A DNA stretch of 64,000 bases from positions 8,068,862 to 8,132,861 of the forward strand of contig NC_057918.1 in the NCBI RefSeq assembly GCF_018873765.1. The letters run 5' to 3'. Source of the DNA: Telopea speciosissima. Taxonomy: Eukaryota > Streptophyta > Magnoliopsida > Proteales > Proteaceae. The notes under the pieces were generated by a model. The model was not told the origin of the DNA and did no database searches. It saw nothing but the letters and a program-made list of their open reading frames with translations. Made by a program: the position numbers and the translations under genes. Below, piece after piece: positions 10,010 through 22,806 of this stretch (position 1 is its first letter; every line of letters starts with the position of its first letter).

Positions 10010-13000
10010 ATGGCTGAAGCTAAAGCTGGAATGAGGAAACCAGTGTTCACCAAGATTGATCAACTACGGCCGGGAACTAGTGGGCACACTCTTACTGTGA
10101 AGGTGGTGAGCTCGAAGATGGTGTTGCAGAAGGGCCGCCCTGATGGGCCACAAGTACGTCAGATGCGCATAGCGGAATGCTTGGTTGGTGATGAGACTGG
10201 CATAATTGTTTTTACAGCCAGGAACGACCAGGGTAATATTTCCCATCAATAGCCACCTTACTGGAAGGTTCACATCCTGTTGTGGTGTTATAATTCTTGG
10301 TTGGAATGTCTCCTTTGTTTCCATATAAAAAAGGTAGAGAAGGAAAATATTCCTATAAAATAGGATTTTCCACTGTTTGTTTTGATATAAACTAGTAAAA
10401 GAGGGGAAAAAAATTCATGTAAAATTTTACAACAAAACAAACAGCTCCATAGGAATTTTAGTTATGCACTTTGGGTATCTCCATATCATCATTGTCCATA
10501 TCTTCTGCGTTGTTTAATTCTCGTACTGTTTCTGCTGGTATGTTTTTCATTTTGTTCTCCAGGCGTTAGGATTTGTTTTCAGTCTCGTTCTCCAAGCATT
10601 ATGTGATCAGGTTGAAGTCCTATAGTACTAGTGTGTATTGGACTTGCAATGAATGAACTTGGACAGAATTAGAGTAGATCCAGAACAAGGTTGAATCCTA
10701 TTGGCTCTGAATGCCTTTGACTGGATTTGATTGGCTTATTGATTGGTCCGTCTGTCATCCAGCTCCTCAGAGGTTGTTGTAGTAACCAGTCATTTTCTTC
10801 CATCAAGGATAGATGCCCTCTCCCATTCCCTCTCACCTCTTCGGGCAAGCAATTACTCAATGATTTTTCCACTAAATAAAACATCAATCATTCAAATTTA
10901 CCTGCTCTCTTTAGGTTTTCTTTTTGCCTTCCTTGACCTTTCTCCAAAGTGCAAATAATAAGGAAACTCAAAAATATTTGTATATCTCATCTATATCGTC
11001 AACATTGTGACAATGAATTATTTAAGGGAAAAAAACCTACAATTTTTAGTTATGCAGTCATTATCGACCACACCCAAGGTTGGGAGAACCAACCCCCAAT
11101 TTAGGTACCACCTTCTCACTTCCTCACTTCTCTGTGCTGCTGTTTATGGTTCTTACAAAATTCCAGGTTGTTCTTTTGTGGTTTATGTTGTTTTGCTAGT
11201 CTGGAATCTTGATGGTTCTTGGTACTGATCATCCTTAATTATTACCTACTTTACATATGTGCTTTTTTTTTGATTTCCTGGTTCAATCTTGATCTTGTCA
11301 TTCAATTCCTTGGGATGGTTGATCTATCCTAATGTCTCAACATTATCTTTTGACCTTTGTCTACCATGGATCTAATTATTGTTTAAATTTAATCCAATCT
11401 GTTCAAAATTTCATTCCTTGTTTTGATTCTTTAATTCATTATTAGCTGGAATTCAAAGTGGATTTGTATATCCTTTTCGGTTTGAAGTTTTACTGGCCTC
11501 TTCATTCTTATACTGTTTATTATTACCATTTTTCTTTAGCCCAAGAAATTTTTTGACGTATTCTGTCTTTAGAAAATAGGAATTGCTATATAAAATGACC
11601 TTTGTTAACAAATACTGTTTCTCCAGTCGCAGCTGCAAGACTTCCCTTCCTATTTTTTTTGTTCCCTCCATTTTAATCAATTAATGTTTTATTTTGACTA
11701 TATTCTGCTCAGTGCACATGATGGTCTATTGATGTAGTTGAAAGAAAGAAGAGAAGAGGGTCTGCAAGCCTAGCCATCGAGCAGCCTAGTTTGGGCCCTT
11801 GTGGTTGAGCTTGGTCCACTTAATGGGCCAGACTTAAGCCCATCAGTCAGCCCTTTAAGAAGTCCATGTGCGTCAAGGCTCGAGGTCTTGCTATCTCGTC
11901 TGGTTTCGGTAGCTCGGCGAGATCTCGGCTGAGTTGGTGCAATTTTTATGTCAAATTTTGGCCCTTGGTTTTGGTGGCTATATGACCTAATTAGGTCATG
12001 AAACTTGCAGGACAACCAATTTTAGTCCCTATAAACATGGTGGAACCCTTAATTTTTTTAAAATCACACCCAAGCAATTGCCGAGATCTCGCGAGACCTC
12101 AAACCATGATGTGTGGGGGCCTATTTGCTAGATTCTATTTTGTTTATTAGTAGTTACTACAAGTAATTAGTTTCTAAATTGGTTATTTGGTAGCAATAAG
12201 TTTTTTTCTTTTTTTAGTTCTCTTAATGTAAAAAGTATCCACTACTACATTTGTTGGCCTCTTCTAGTTTCTATATGTGCTACTTTCCTTTCTCAAAAGG
12301 TAGCACCACTCTTTATTTACTGGAAGGGGTCATGGAACCCTACCCTACGATTTTATGAATGAAGATTGCTTTGGCTTTGTGCCTTTGTTGCTGTGAGAGA
12401 GTTAGCATGGTGAGATGCCATAAGGTTAGTGAGAGGCTGAACTAGGCCATAGATGAGAGGCCTTGGTCATTACCCCTATTCTTCCGTATTCTCTCTTCCT
12501 TCTTCACCCCTGGTTTCTAATTTATTTTACTGGAATCCTGCCACTGCAAATTCTATTCGAAACCTGTTTATAGCTGAGGTGTTGCCTGTTGATACTTGGT
12601 TTTGAGGTGCTGTTATTAGTAGGATCACATCAAGTGAAGGTACTTCTCCGTCTTCCCTGCCATGTGGCATCCTTCTGTTGTGTTATATTGCAGCCGACCT
12701 TCATCCTTCTACAACCTCTTTTCTGGCCATCAGAATCAACTATTGTTCTGAGGGTGTAGTTCTCCCTTTGAGACCTTCCATCGACTTGAATATCAGCCTC
12801 TTTTAACGGTTAGATCTACTTCAAATCTGTCTTTAGTTTCTAATTTCAGACATGTGGTATTATCTCCACATCTGGCCATCAGCTACCCAAGGAATTTTGA
12901 AGTTAGTACCCTACTATCGACCTCGGTTTTAGTCACATCCAATGGCTGGAACTGCTACAAGTGGCAAGTTACTAATTTCTGTCCTACTATCATTTCTCTT

Positions 13001-14260
13001 AATCCTCCATTTACCGAGTCTTATGATTGATCCAACTTTGGTTTGATCTGTCCAATGGATTCTTAGTTCTGAGTTGTTATTAAATCTGTTCGTACTTTCT
13101 ATATCTGTTCTACCTGCTATAGCCATTGATACAACCCATGGATCAGGACCAAAATTTAGGGTACTATTCCCTTACCCTAGCTACTCTTTTGACCAGAGCT
13201 TCATCTGAGCCCTGGTCTTTTATCTATCAGTTTACTCTTGTTGCTGGAATTCCTGTTCAGTCCCATGGGATGGGTATAATACTTTCTGTTTAGCAAGTTT
13301 AGCCATAGTACCTATGAATCTACACATTTGTTCAGTATTTTTTTTGCCTCTCACTTTTAACTGTTGGTTTGTCCAATTTGAGTTATGTTTGATGTAACTG
13401 TAATTGTGTATGGAGTTGTAAGTCAGAAAACATACTTTGTTCTAGAGCGTCTTCTTTCTCTTGCCTTCGCTTCTGCCAATAAATGGTTCAATTGATATGA
13501 AGTGCAATCACTCGTGTCAGTACTACCTGAAGAACAAACCTAATAACATAGAAATGAACCTCTAACCTAATCCCATACAAATTAATTTTAATCTAATCTG
13601 ACTTCAACTGGGTTAGATTAGGTTAGATTTGGCTAGGATTGGTGGTTAATGTCTCCTGGTAGCCATGGATTATCACAAAATTAACTTGGTATGTGATGCA
13701 TGTGCAGCAACCAATAGAAATGTTTTACCTTAATTTTTTCAAAAAACATATGAACTAATATTGGGTCTAGGTATTGGGGATCTTTATTCTCTGTTTATTT
13801 AGGAACTTATTTGCACTGGAACAAATGGGCACACACCCATATTTATTGATCGACTAGTGTTGTTCATCACTCTTTTCTTATTCTGTGTAGAACTCCATAT
13901 ATTCAAAAAATGATTTACACATCTGTAGACAGTTGTAATTACACGCACACAAAAGCACACGTCTGTGGGTTATCCAAAGGAGCAGAGATGGCATGTATCA
14001 TCATTCCAATTTTCTTGTATTATTTTATTATGTATGTTGTATATTATCAACAAGATGTGTTTGTTCCAGTGGACTTGATGAAACCTGATACAACTGTAAT
14101 TCTACGCAATGCGAAAATCGACATGTTCAAGGGATCAATGAGGCTTGCTGTAGACAAGTGGGGCCGTGTTGAAGTGACTGAGCCTGCAAGCTTCACTGTG
14201 AAGGAAGATAATAACCTGTCACTGGTGGAATATGAACTGGTGAATGTTGTTGAAGAGTGA
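10010..14260 (+). CDS. OB-fold nucleic-acid-binding protein, SOSS-B/At4g28440-like
   Basis: A small protein of about 137 aa with one OB fold, the module that SOSS complex subunit B (hSSB-type) proteins use to bind single-stranded nucleic acid. Exon 1 is 10010-10232 and exon 2 is 14070-14260. The intron is GT-AG in phase 1, and the junction reads ARNDQ-VDLMKP. Visible family blocks are KIDQLRPGTSGHTLTVKVV, RIAECLVGDETGIIVFTARN, TVILRNAKIDMFKGSMRLAV, DKWGRVEV and a C-terminal FTVKEDNNLSLVEYELVNV. The length matches plant homologues, which are mostly this one domain without a long tail. The start is the first ATG of a frame beginning MAEAKAGMRKP. The 3.8 kb intron is unusually long for such a short gene and is repeat-rich. 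Family assignment is firm. The exact DNA or RNA role is inferred from relatives. Confidence 0.92.
10233..14069. other. Intron of the OB-fold gene, repeat-derived
   Basis: No coding exon was recognised between the two exons. A stretch near 11880-12110 contains CGAGATCTCG- and CTCGCGAG-type palindromes. A GC-balanced, T-rich block from about 12110 to 13480 reads like decayed LTR-retrotransposon sequence, but no matched ends were found. Near 13560-13630 are repeats of the motif TTAGATTAGG. Confidence 0.45.
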
Positions 14261-17200
14261 CATGGGAAGCGGTTGCTCCCTTCCAGACGAATGAAGCAAG
14301 AAGTGAATTTTGTGTTTTTTTAGGTTGAGGTCGGCAATATGTTGTTTTCCTGGGCATCTTCGACGAATTCACTTCTAGGAAATCTTGAAACTACTACTAC
14401 TACTACCACTGAAGGGAGTCTGGTCATACCTTAGCAGAAGCAGAAGGCAGCCTGTGGAACCTTTTGAAGAAGATGCCAATACATGTGGTGATAACACCCG
14501 ACTGATGATAAATCAGCTGCCCAGAGTAGCTGCTTTCTTGGGGGTACTTCTTTTATATTAGGACCATAATTGTTTCTTAGTAATGAGATAATATATATAA
14601 ATGTTTAAAAAATGTAGTTCTTCCAATTTCATACTTTATCATGGATCTTGCCTGCCTGTTTTGCCCAAAATTATGTGTTTTGACTTTTGACTACATTTTC
14701 TCCAAGACTGTTTCAATGCAACTGTGCATATTCTTCATTGGTACAGCTTGTTGATGAATGGATTCATTATGTTGACTTAGTTTGTGGAGGACTACTTTAG
14801 ACATCTATGCACCACCCCATACATTGGGTCTCCACTGCTTGCACTAGCGGCTGGATTTGCGACTGTCGTGATGGTGTTTATGTGATGTGTTTCTGAAGAT
14901 GCTTTGATTGAGTTAACTTTATTTGTTGTGCCTCGTATCCTTGGTTTTCAGCCTGGATTCTTGGCATCGGAGCGGCAGGTATAAACTATGGAAGTGGAAT
15001 ATGAGTTTTAGAAAAATTACATGTTTCTAAGAGAGCCGAGGGAATTATACAACCATACTGAATTGTGTTTGCAATGCTGAAAATTCGTGGAATGGGACAA
15101 GGAAGGGGCTGAAGTTTCAGCAGTGTGGGCAGAGAAACAGGTGCCATAGTAGTTGCGTTAACATCAGTCAGGTGTCATTGCTTCAGTTTATTGATGTATA
15201 AGATGCACCTTAGAGATGTGGGCTACTAGTTATTTGTCTCAAGAGCTCTGACGTAGTTATTTCAAAATTAGTTGAAGAAGATTTAGGGTTAACTGCTCAG
15301 TTTTGATAAAGGATTACAAAGATATATATAGCAGGGGGTGATGGCCATGTAACTTCAAAACCCTTGTTGGCGTAGGGTGAGCGTCAGCATTTGTAGAATG
15401 AGGTAAAGCAACAGAGATGCCCGAAGACTGGAACCCTTACAGCTCCTGAATGACTTGAATTTGGAAGAGCTTCCCTTTTAGTTCAGATGATAAACAAAGA
15501 TCCATCTCATTAGAAAAACTACTCATTTGATGCAAGAAACAAGAATAGGAAAAAATGTAGATTTCTCACCTTCAAACCTTCCCATGAGCTCCCTCAAAAT
15601 CCGTGTTGGATTTCCCTAAGATTTGAATTTTTTTTCTAACATTTGAAGGCAAGATCCTTAACAGGTTAGAATTAGGGTTCGTTGCCACTTTGATCAAACA
15701 GTCATTACTACCCTAGAGTTTTTGGTAATAGGTTTTGATTACAGTACACTGACCCTCCATAATAGTATCACATGCTATGCTTTGTTGGTAAATAATAAAT
15801 ATCTGATTATCAGGTGATACGTGCATGGAACCATCTGTTAATCCTTGATTCAAATGTGTAGAATAGCAAACTCTTACCAGTCTTCATTTCTAAAGATTCG
15901 AAAGTAGTTGCTTTTTGTTAGGGTGCATGGCCTTCCCTCTGTATCCTGTGCTTATATATTCCTACCTATGGTTCTACTAACATATAATTCCTTGGTAGAA
16001 AGAAAAAGCACTCCAACGATAATGCCAAGAAAGAACCTTTTTGTCAGCCTAAGGATAGGGGGAATGTTCCACCCTTAAAGCTTCACGGATCAACAGGGTC
16101 TCCCTTGTGTTTGTCTTCATTTCATGTATGGACTATATGAACTTTTCATGAAATGTTCCCTTGGAAGATCTGTACTTTTGTCAAGAAGTTGTTAGGATAT
16201 CTCTCTAATTTAAAATTTTGTGGATTGGTCATTTACAGTAAACACTACCTGTGTGATTCTGAAGAGAAATTACTAACCTGTTTTCTATGCTTTTGGTTGC
16301 TTGAAAATTCACTTTCTAATTTTCTAACTTCATTTGCAGATCACTTTTTCCTCTGACCCCATTAATGGTTGCCAAGAAACTTAAGAGAGTAAGTAGAGTT
16401 GGGAAAATAAGCTGCAGAAGGTGAGATCTTATGCGTTACCTTCTGCAAAGAAAGTATTTTTTGTTTTAACTTAATCTTTTTTCCTTTCAAAGACAGTGAC
16501 AATCAAACAACTCATAGAAAATCTCACTAAGGCCAAACCACATTTCTTTTCTTTATTGTCTGTAAAGATCGAGAGTTCACAGTATGAGCATGAACATGTA
16601 TAGGAGATGCATGCAAGGGGTCCCATTTCACAAACCGCCTAGCATGGGATCAGGGGAAGAAGAGCTAAAGAAATGAGTCAAAAAACCACTTGCATATATA
16701 CCCAAAACAAGGAAAAAGAAAAGCCGTTTTCACTTTAATTAGCACCTAGATATAACTTGCATGGTTTTAGTTAGGGAAGGAGTGTATCTTTAATGGGCAC
16801 TTAGATATACCATGCATTTTTTGGGTGCAGAGTATCGGTCGTTGTCGATATCGGTACAGATCGATTGTATCGGACACTTTTGCCTCTCCAGTTTTCGATA
16901 CAGTATTTTTTATTATTTTGCCTCTCTCCGTTTCAACACCATCGTTACGATCGGCCACTTCCAATACATCTGTTCCGATTTTGATACCTAATACATTTGG
17001 TTGAAATTTTGTGGACAAGTTAATCTCAAGATCTACCACTCACATGTGAAAATCTAGTCGTTGTTGGAGTAGAAGTATACACCATTAGATGAGAGGATAA
17101 ATGTAAGAAGTTGAGGCTGAGAATCTGAGATTGGAAGTGTAACCCATTAGACCATTCTCTAGAGATCCAATAGTCAAATTTGTTGCATCACTCTTCCATG

Positions 17201-17500
17201 TGGCAACATCAGATGTGTTTTTAAGGAGATTCTCTCCTACTCAATCATGTGGAGAAACTTTGGGATAACCATAATATGGACATGTTTTTTTGGATTGAGT
17301 GTCTCTTCAACCATGGTGAACAGAGAGAACCTCTTGATCCACAAGATATGACCCTCTGATCGACAGAAAAAAGTATTTTAGAACTTTGTAAATAGGGGTA
17401 GGAATAAATGTTGATATTCACTATTCTAAAAATCCCATCACAGCTTCAAATCACTTTGGATGATGAGATTCTCTTCATTTGGGTAGCCAAAAACTTTCTT
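14261..17500. other. Intergenic, 3' flank of the OB-fold gene, then no gene
   Basis: The first few hundred bases after the TGA are a probable 3' UTR, with AT-rich sequence near 14580-14610. The rest has no protein-like frame. Around 16830-16990 there is a repeat-like block with ATCGGT/CGATAC motifs that recurs loosely at 22650-22740 and 33600-33720. Confidence 0.4.
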
Positions 17501-17517
17501 CCATTATTTAATTGGAG

Positions 17518-17700
17518 TTTCTATGGGGGAGTGTACTGCCCACGCCAAACATAGAGGGGGTGAAATGACCACTCCACCACCAATGAAAGGTGGAAATCCC
17601 ACTCCCCCTCCCATGATGCTTTTGTGTGCACCCTCATTGGCCCTTGTGCGTACAAGGGCCACGCTCTCTCACAAACAACTCTTTCCTTTTTTAAATTTAG
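17518..17700. mobile_element. Short element of family D (AATGACCACC core)
   Basis: It contains a GAAATGACCACTCC core, CCAATGAAAGGTGGAAAT, and the tail CCCTCATTGGCCCTTGTGCG. Related blocks are at 23733-23910, 34199-34375, 48661-48850 and 49114-49272 (the last inverted). Its ends are not sharply defined. Confidence 0.5.
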
Positions 17701-17729
17701 GAAAGGAGCAACTCGTTTTGGATCAGGAT

Positions 17730-17879
17730 CGTCTCCAGGAAGCAGGGAACGCCCAGGGTGCTGCAAGCCGTTGGGCTGTGCCTCACACATCCCTAGGCAT
17801 GTGCTGAGATGTGTGAGGCACAGCTCAACCGCTGGATGCCCCCTGACAGCACCCTGGGCGCATGCCTCCCTGGAGACGA
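17730..17879. mobile_element. Fold-back element, family A
   Basis: The arms begin CGTCTCCAGG and end CCTGGAGACG. Between them, CCCAGGGTGCTG pairs with CAGCACCCTGGG and TGTGCCTCACACATC pairs with GATGTGTGAGGCACA around a loop at about 17803. A single-arm relative, starting GCTCGTCTCCAGGGAG, lies at 49668-49755. Confidence 0.75.
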
Positions 17880-17949
17880 GCTAAATTCGCCCATTTTTAA
17901 TTGGCCAGGACCAACACATCACAATTAAGAGGTCATGAGTTCAATTTTA

Positions 17950-18373
17950 ACTGGAACCTAATTTGATCTGCCCCTAGTTTACTGATCTTGATATGGACCT
18001 AAATTTAATCCTGCCCAGGAATTTATCTTGGAGCATGATTCTTTACTAATATAAATGTTTAAACTAAGGCTCCGTTTGGTTACAAAGGGAATTAAAGTCA
18101 AGAAAAATTTGTAATTAGTAATTTCACATGATCATATTTTTAACTCTAAATCATCTATATTTTGTTATAAAAATCCATTTTACTTTGGATCTAAATCTCT
18201 TGAATTTGAAAATAAAGTAAAAATTATATTTAAAAAATGATTATTACTGAATATGGTAATAAATTTAACTAGTTTATACAATCATATTGGATAATGACTA
18301 TCAAAATTTCTTTTTAAGATAACAATTTTTTCACTTCCCTTCACTTTAATTTTTTTTGCAGCCAAATGGAGTC
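17950..18373. repeat. Repeat with nested 306 bp Harbinger-type MITE (copy 1)
   Basis: The MITE spans 18068-18373. Its left end is GGCTCCGTTTGGTTAC and its right end is the inverted GACTCCATTTGGCTGC, with flanks TAA and CAA. The 110 bp to its left (17950-18067), including GATATGGACCTAAATTTAAT, is also repeated. Both parts reappear in inverted orientation at 22807-23213, so the larger host repeat plus its MITE is what was copied. Confidence 0.7.
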
Positions 18374-20151
18374 CAATGAAGATGGGTTGTTTCTGATTCT
18401 AAAAGGTTTTTTTTTTTTTTGGGATTGATAAAGTGGGTCTGAAAGTGAAATTAAAAAAGAAAAAAGAAAAAAAGAAGTAGTGCCGCAGTAGGCAACATTA
18501 TTTAGATAAAAGTAAGAGTCTGCCACAAAATAACAAACTGAATCTGAGAGTAGTAATTAAAGAGGGAAGGGAAAGCGGCACACAGAAAAACGCGTGAACC
18601 ACATAGAGAGAATTTCTTTTAACGATATCTTATTGATCTCCAATTGGTCTATTATTGGTTCAAATTTAATTTTTTAACGGCAAATGATCACTGTTTGGTT
18701 GCATGGCCTGCATTAGTGCGCAGGCTAATGGGAACACCCACGCACAGGATATCAACACTCATCTATCCACCACTGGAAACACCACTTCTCTTCTAACTTT
18801 GCATGTGTTAATTAAGCATGCCGTTAGCGTTCATTTGGAGTTAGGATCGAACTCTCCATATGGATTAGATTTTTTATTTCATAAGGGATGGGATCGAAAT
18901 TTTGAATGCTCTTATGTCTAGAGTGCAGGAACTATGCAACTACTATGCAATATTCTTTTTTCCATTTTTTTTATGGGAGATCATCCTTTATTATGAAGCA
19001 TAGAAATCACCCGTGCGATAACCAATGAGAGCACGTTAAAAAGGGCAAAATTTTCACCTTTCATGAGAAGTAGAACGATTATTTTGGCCCCTACTGTGTG
19101 TGAGCGTTACTCACCAAAACCCTACCCCACCCACACCACCTCCAACCATATAATTGCTTAATTGCCTTTGTTGTGGGACAGTGATTACAGGATACAGCCG
19201 CCATGATCATTCCCAATTAGTGAATAATTCCCACGTGAAAGCTCTACACAATCGCACATGTCAAATCGCTTAATCAATCATTGCATGTGCAAACCGAGCC
19301 CGGATCAGGTCCACGTACCTGGACCATCCTTGGAGACCCGATCTCCACCCATATGGGATCCATCCTGAGGACCCAGACAGGAGGCAGGGGATCCCATGTG
19401 GGTGGAGATCAGGTCCACGTAAGTGGACCTGATCCCGTCTCGTGCAAACCTAACCTCTATTATGAGAGTTATGACCATAAATAATCATGGCGAACCTGCA
19501 TTTACCATAAACACCTCTGGTGGCTCATTTCTGGACCAGACTACTAACCGGTCCAGCCCTCAGGCAGGCAAGCGGGCTCAATATAGCAATATCTTTTGTC
19601 CCCTTGGTTCACTATTTGAGCCTTGGGAACAGTCAAGCCCATTCCCTATCTCAGTGAAACAGACTGGGCCTGGGCTTACAACTTGAAGCCCATTGTGAGT
19701 TTTTTAAATATACAGTACCCACCCGACCCTTGAAAAGAAAAAAAGACATCGGATACTACAGCCGAAAGTCAAATAAATACACTTTATGATACCGAGAAGG
19801 GAAAGTCTTATCGTTATCAAAATGGTAAATTAAGAACTTATAAACTTGGGAAAAAGATCTCTACTTGGTGGTGTTTCCTATACTCTCCCACAGGGCACCA
19901 TGAGATGACGTCTCAGCCCCTAAGTAGATACCCATGCATGCTCATCCATTACATTATTGTTCTTTTAAGATAATATATAATTTTTGAGAATAAAATAAGG
20001 ATAATTAAAAAATGTTATAACTTCTTAGTTCACCACTTTAGTTGCAATAAGTTACACCTTTGATTAAATCTATGATATAATTAATGATTAAGTTTTTCTT
20101 CACCCGTGGTGAAAAAGAATCTCTCACCATAAACATCTAAACTCTCATATT
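18374..20151. other. Intergenic, no gene
   Basis: No protein-like frame. It holds a fold-back stretch at 19285-19450 and AT-rich DNA. The 19700-20150 part is repeat-like, with motifs shared with 22450-22500 and 31900-31960 (an ATGGTGAA/ACCATAACATCTAA-type block). Confidence 0.4.
19285..19450. repeat. Imperfect inverted repeat
   Basis: The left arm reads GGATCAGGTCCACGTACCTG, then CTCCACCCATATGGGATCC. The right arm reads GGATCCCATGTGGGTGGAG, then AGTGGACCTGATCC. The outer edges GCAAACCGAGCC and GTCTCGTGCAAACC share a direct GCAAACC. It is probably a small fold-back element. Confidence 0.6.
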
Positions 20152-20156
20152 GAACC

Positions 20157-20758
20157 TGATGGGACAAAAGACCAGGCATGACGAGAACGAGGCCGTGAAA
20201 TCGTGAGTCTAGGATGGGGGTCGCGACCAGCCAAGCGCTAGCTAGCAGGCTCCCCCGGTTCGTGTGAAGGACCTTGCTGTGAACAACATATAGAGCTGGG
20301 CGCCAGGTCACACCCCAGCTCACCCCGCACTAGGGCGCACCTCACGTTCCCATGAACGACAAATAGCCTGGCCACGGCCAGGTGCTGGAGGAACGACCTC
20401 CATACCTTACATAAACAATACAAAGTTTAACACAGACCAACATGGTCCTATAATCTTGTCCACGTCGCGCCTAATCAGGCGTGTGGGAAATAACAGATAA
20501 GCACTATCCCACGATTCACTCCGCAACGGTCTCACTCCACTCCGAGATTCTAGCTTACCTATTTGGGCACGATTCTACCTCTCAACCACCTTAAGTAAGG
20601 GAGGTAATGCAAAACTGATCTATCTGAATTCTTTCTGAATTGACTGCTGTTCAGAGATCTAACTTAAACATCGGAGTGAGATCGCTGGTGATGCTCGATC
20701 CTCTGCTAATTCTTGTCTTGCAAGCAGAGCTCGTTCCAACAGGATTTCTGACGCAACA
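20157..20758. mobile_element. Solo LTR, 602 bp
   Basis: It begins TGATGGGAC, ends GACGCAACA (TG...CA), and is flanked by a perfect 5 bp duplication GAACC (20152-20156 and 20759-20763). No primer-binding site, polypurine tract or internal domain follows on either side, so this is a recombined solo LTR. Its ends resemble those of the LTR at 30438-31163 (TGATGAGGC...CACGCAACA). Confidence 0.85.
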
Positions 20759-20763
20759 GAACC

Positions 20764-21370
20764 CAAGACGGGTATTTTTTATCATGAACAACAATATGGT
20801 ATGAGAGTTAATGATGAACTCAAAGTCTGGTGTAGAAGGAATTTTCCTTCTATTCTCTTAGAGGTAAAGGGAAATTTAGTCAAATAATGTAGTATCTATT
20901 GCGAACGAATGCACAACGAGGAAGAAACCAAACAAACAATCACATACAATACGATGAATTTAACATGGTTTAACACAAATGCTTACATTCACCTAAAAGA
21001 ATCAGAGTTTTTCATTAAACCTGAAAAACACTCTACATCACTCCCACCTCACAAAATGATCTCTCCTTTGATTGTGTTTAGATTTTCTCCCATAAAGACA
21101 ATATATATTAAACTCGAAAAGCCTAATCCTCACACAATACAACACACACCCAAATCCAACAATATCCAAAACTAAAGTTAAACAAACGCAACTTGGCTAG
21201 CTCAGGGTTGGCTTCGTTTAACTTACTTTGTGACCCTCATGCAATAGACGATATCACTATTAGTATGACAATCAACATTATTATCCCACACCCTCTCTGT
21301 AAAAGGGTACAAACAGAGACGACCACCAAGCCAACTCAGAACACTTCACTTCAGTGGCAAATATAAATAA
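20764..21370. other. Intergenic, no gene
   Basis: Low-complexity, A-rich sequence with frequent CACACA and ACAATA. No protein-like frame and no clear repeat boundary. Confidence 0.35.
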
Positions 21371-21373
21371 AGG

Positions 21374-21515
21374 GAGAATGTTCTCTGTGCCGCAGCATAG
21401 CTTGCGCTTAGACACATGGGCAACCTGTGTAGGGGGGCAGGGTGGTCATTGCGCCCACCCCATGTGCCTGGGCGTATGCTGCGCTGCGGCACAGAGAACA
21501 ACACCCCATAAATAA
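21374..21515. mobile_element. Fold-back element, family C
   Basis: The left arm TGTTCTCTGTGCCGCAGCAT pairs with the right arm GCTGCGGCACAGAGAACA. The inner GACACATGGG and CCCATGTGCCTGG also pair. The loop region contains the core GGGTGGTCATTGCGCCCACC. Relatives are at 34383-34524 and 50997-51128. Confidence 0.75.
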
Positions 21516-22126
21516 AAGACTCTTTTTTGACAAATCCCTCGAAAGGGTGAACTCACTCTAGGGGATCCAAAATCCAAATCTAAAATAATTATCCATTATT
21601 AGTTTGTTATAGTTTTCTATAGGACAGGTTCTGAAATGTTGTGTAGGCTTAATCTGAACCAAAAATTATTATCATTAAATGGATAATATGAGCTATAATT
21701 TATTAGCTAGTGTTATAATTACTTGTCTTTATATGCAGAGGAAGCTGGCTCCGTAATTTGGATCCACATGGGGGTTTAAGAAGTAACTAATATAAAGCTT
21801 AGAGACAAAATTTAGGCAAACTAGAGCTTTGAGGAACGACAAAATTTGCCTTGTTTTCTGTAAACAAATAACCAACCAATAATATTTTCCTAATTTTTAG
21901 TTGAGCATGAGATCACTATTAGGTGGCATGGATTTTACTTCAGTGTAATTCTCAATGGGAGAGCACGTCTTGGTATCCATTTAGAGGGCAAGGGCATCAT
22001 TTCACTACATCCTGTGAGAGAGCCTAGGGGGCACCGTCAAGCAGAGATCTTTTTCCCTTTATAGTTTTAGTGTGGAAATGTTTTCTACCTCAGCTTCACC
22101 AAATTTTTGCGATAAAGTTACTGGTC
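21516..22126. other. Intergenic, no gene
   Basis: AT-rich sequence without a protein-like reading frame or a recognisable element. Confidence 0.35.
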
Positions 22127-22332
22127 AGCAGCCTTTGGATCCAGATCCTCTACTGCCGAGCTGCCCTGCAGGACCGTGCTGCCCAAACACGGTGCTACAC
22201 GCAATGACCACCTTACCCCCACTCGGGCAAAGCATTTGGGCAGGGATAAGGAGGATATTGCGCGCAGCACCGTGTTTGGGCAACACGGTCCTGCCGGGCA
22301 GCTCAGCAGTAGAGGATCCAAATTGGCAGCCT
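22127..22332. mobile_element. Fold-back element, family B
   Basis: The arms are GATCCTCTACTGCCGAGCTG and CAGCTCAGCAGTAGAGGATC. Inside, GGACCGTGCTGCCCAAACAC pairs with GTGTTTGGGCAACACGGTCC. The loop side carries GCAATGACCACCTTACCCCC. Open frames here occur on both strands, as expected of a near-palindrome, and do not represent genes. Confidence 0.8.
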
Positions 22333-22806
22333 TTCATATTAACAACCATCTGACACTGTAACAAGGCAACCCTAGTCAACCTCAAATTTTGTTTTCTTCA
22401 AAACTCAATTTTATTGGATATTCTCTACTTAGATCTAATGTATAAAATTAGGATCGAGTTTTCCTTCGGCCACAGTGAATGAAAATCCATTTATCATAGG
22501 TTTCAATGCGTGTGAGAGGGTATCGAGAGGGTATTTAAGAAAATATACTAAAACCTTATAAGGGTTTATGAACTCTAGGATGGTGTGGCAAAGGAAAACT
22601 TTCTCCATCTAATTATATGGAAAAGGGTTCTGCAAACAAACAACATAGGAAACGTATCAATCATGGTTGATAGTGATACGAATAAGCTGATGTGGGCGAT
22701 CTAATACCGATAATAAAAAATATTAACGATATTGTGCATATTGTCCCATCTTTATTTTTTCTTTCTTAATTTCACTTTTAGAGCTAGAATCAGCTCATCT
22801 TCATGA

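Noticed and set aside
12110-13480. Possible LTR or retroelement in the OB-fold intron
   Set aside because: Sequence texture looks LTR-like, but I could not find TG...CA ends with a matching target duplication, so it is only described, not called.
22072-22385. Several 60-93 codon frames on both strands
   Set aside because: They overlap on both strands of a near-palindromic fold-back element, which produces mirrored open frames.
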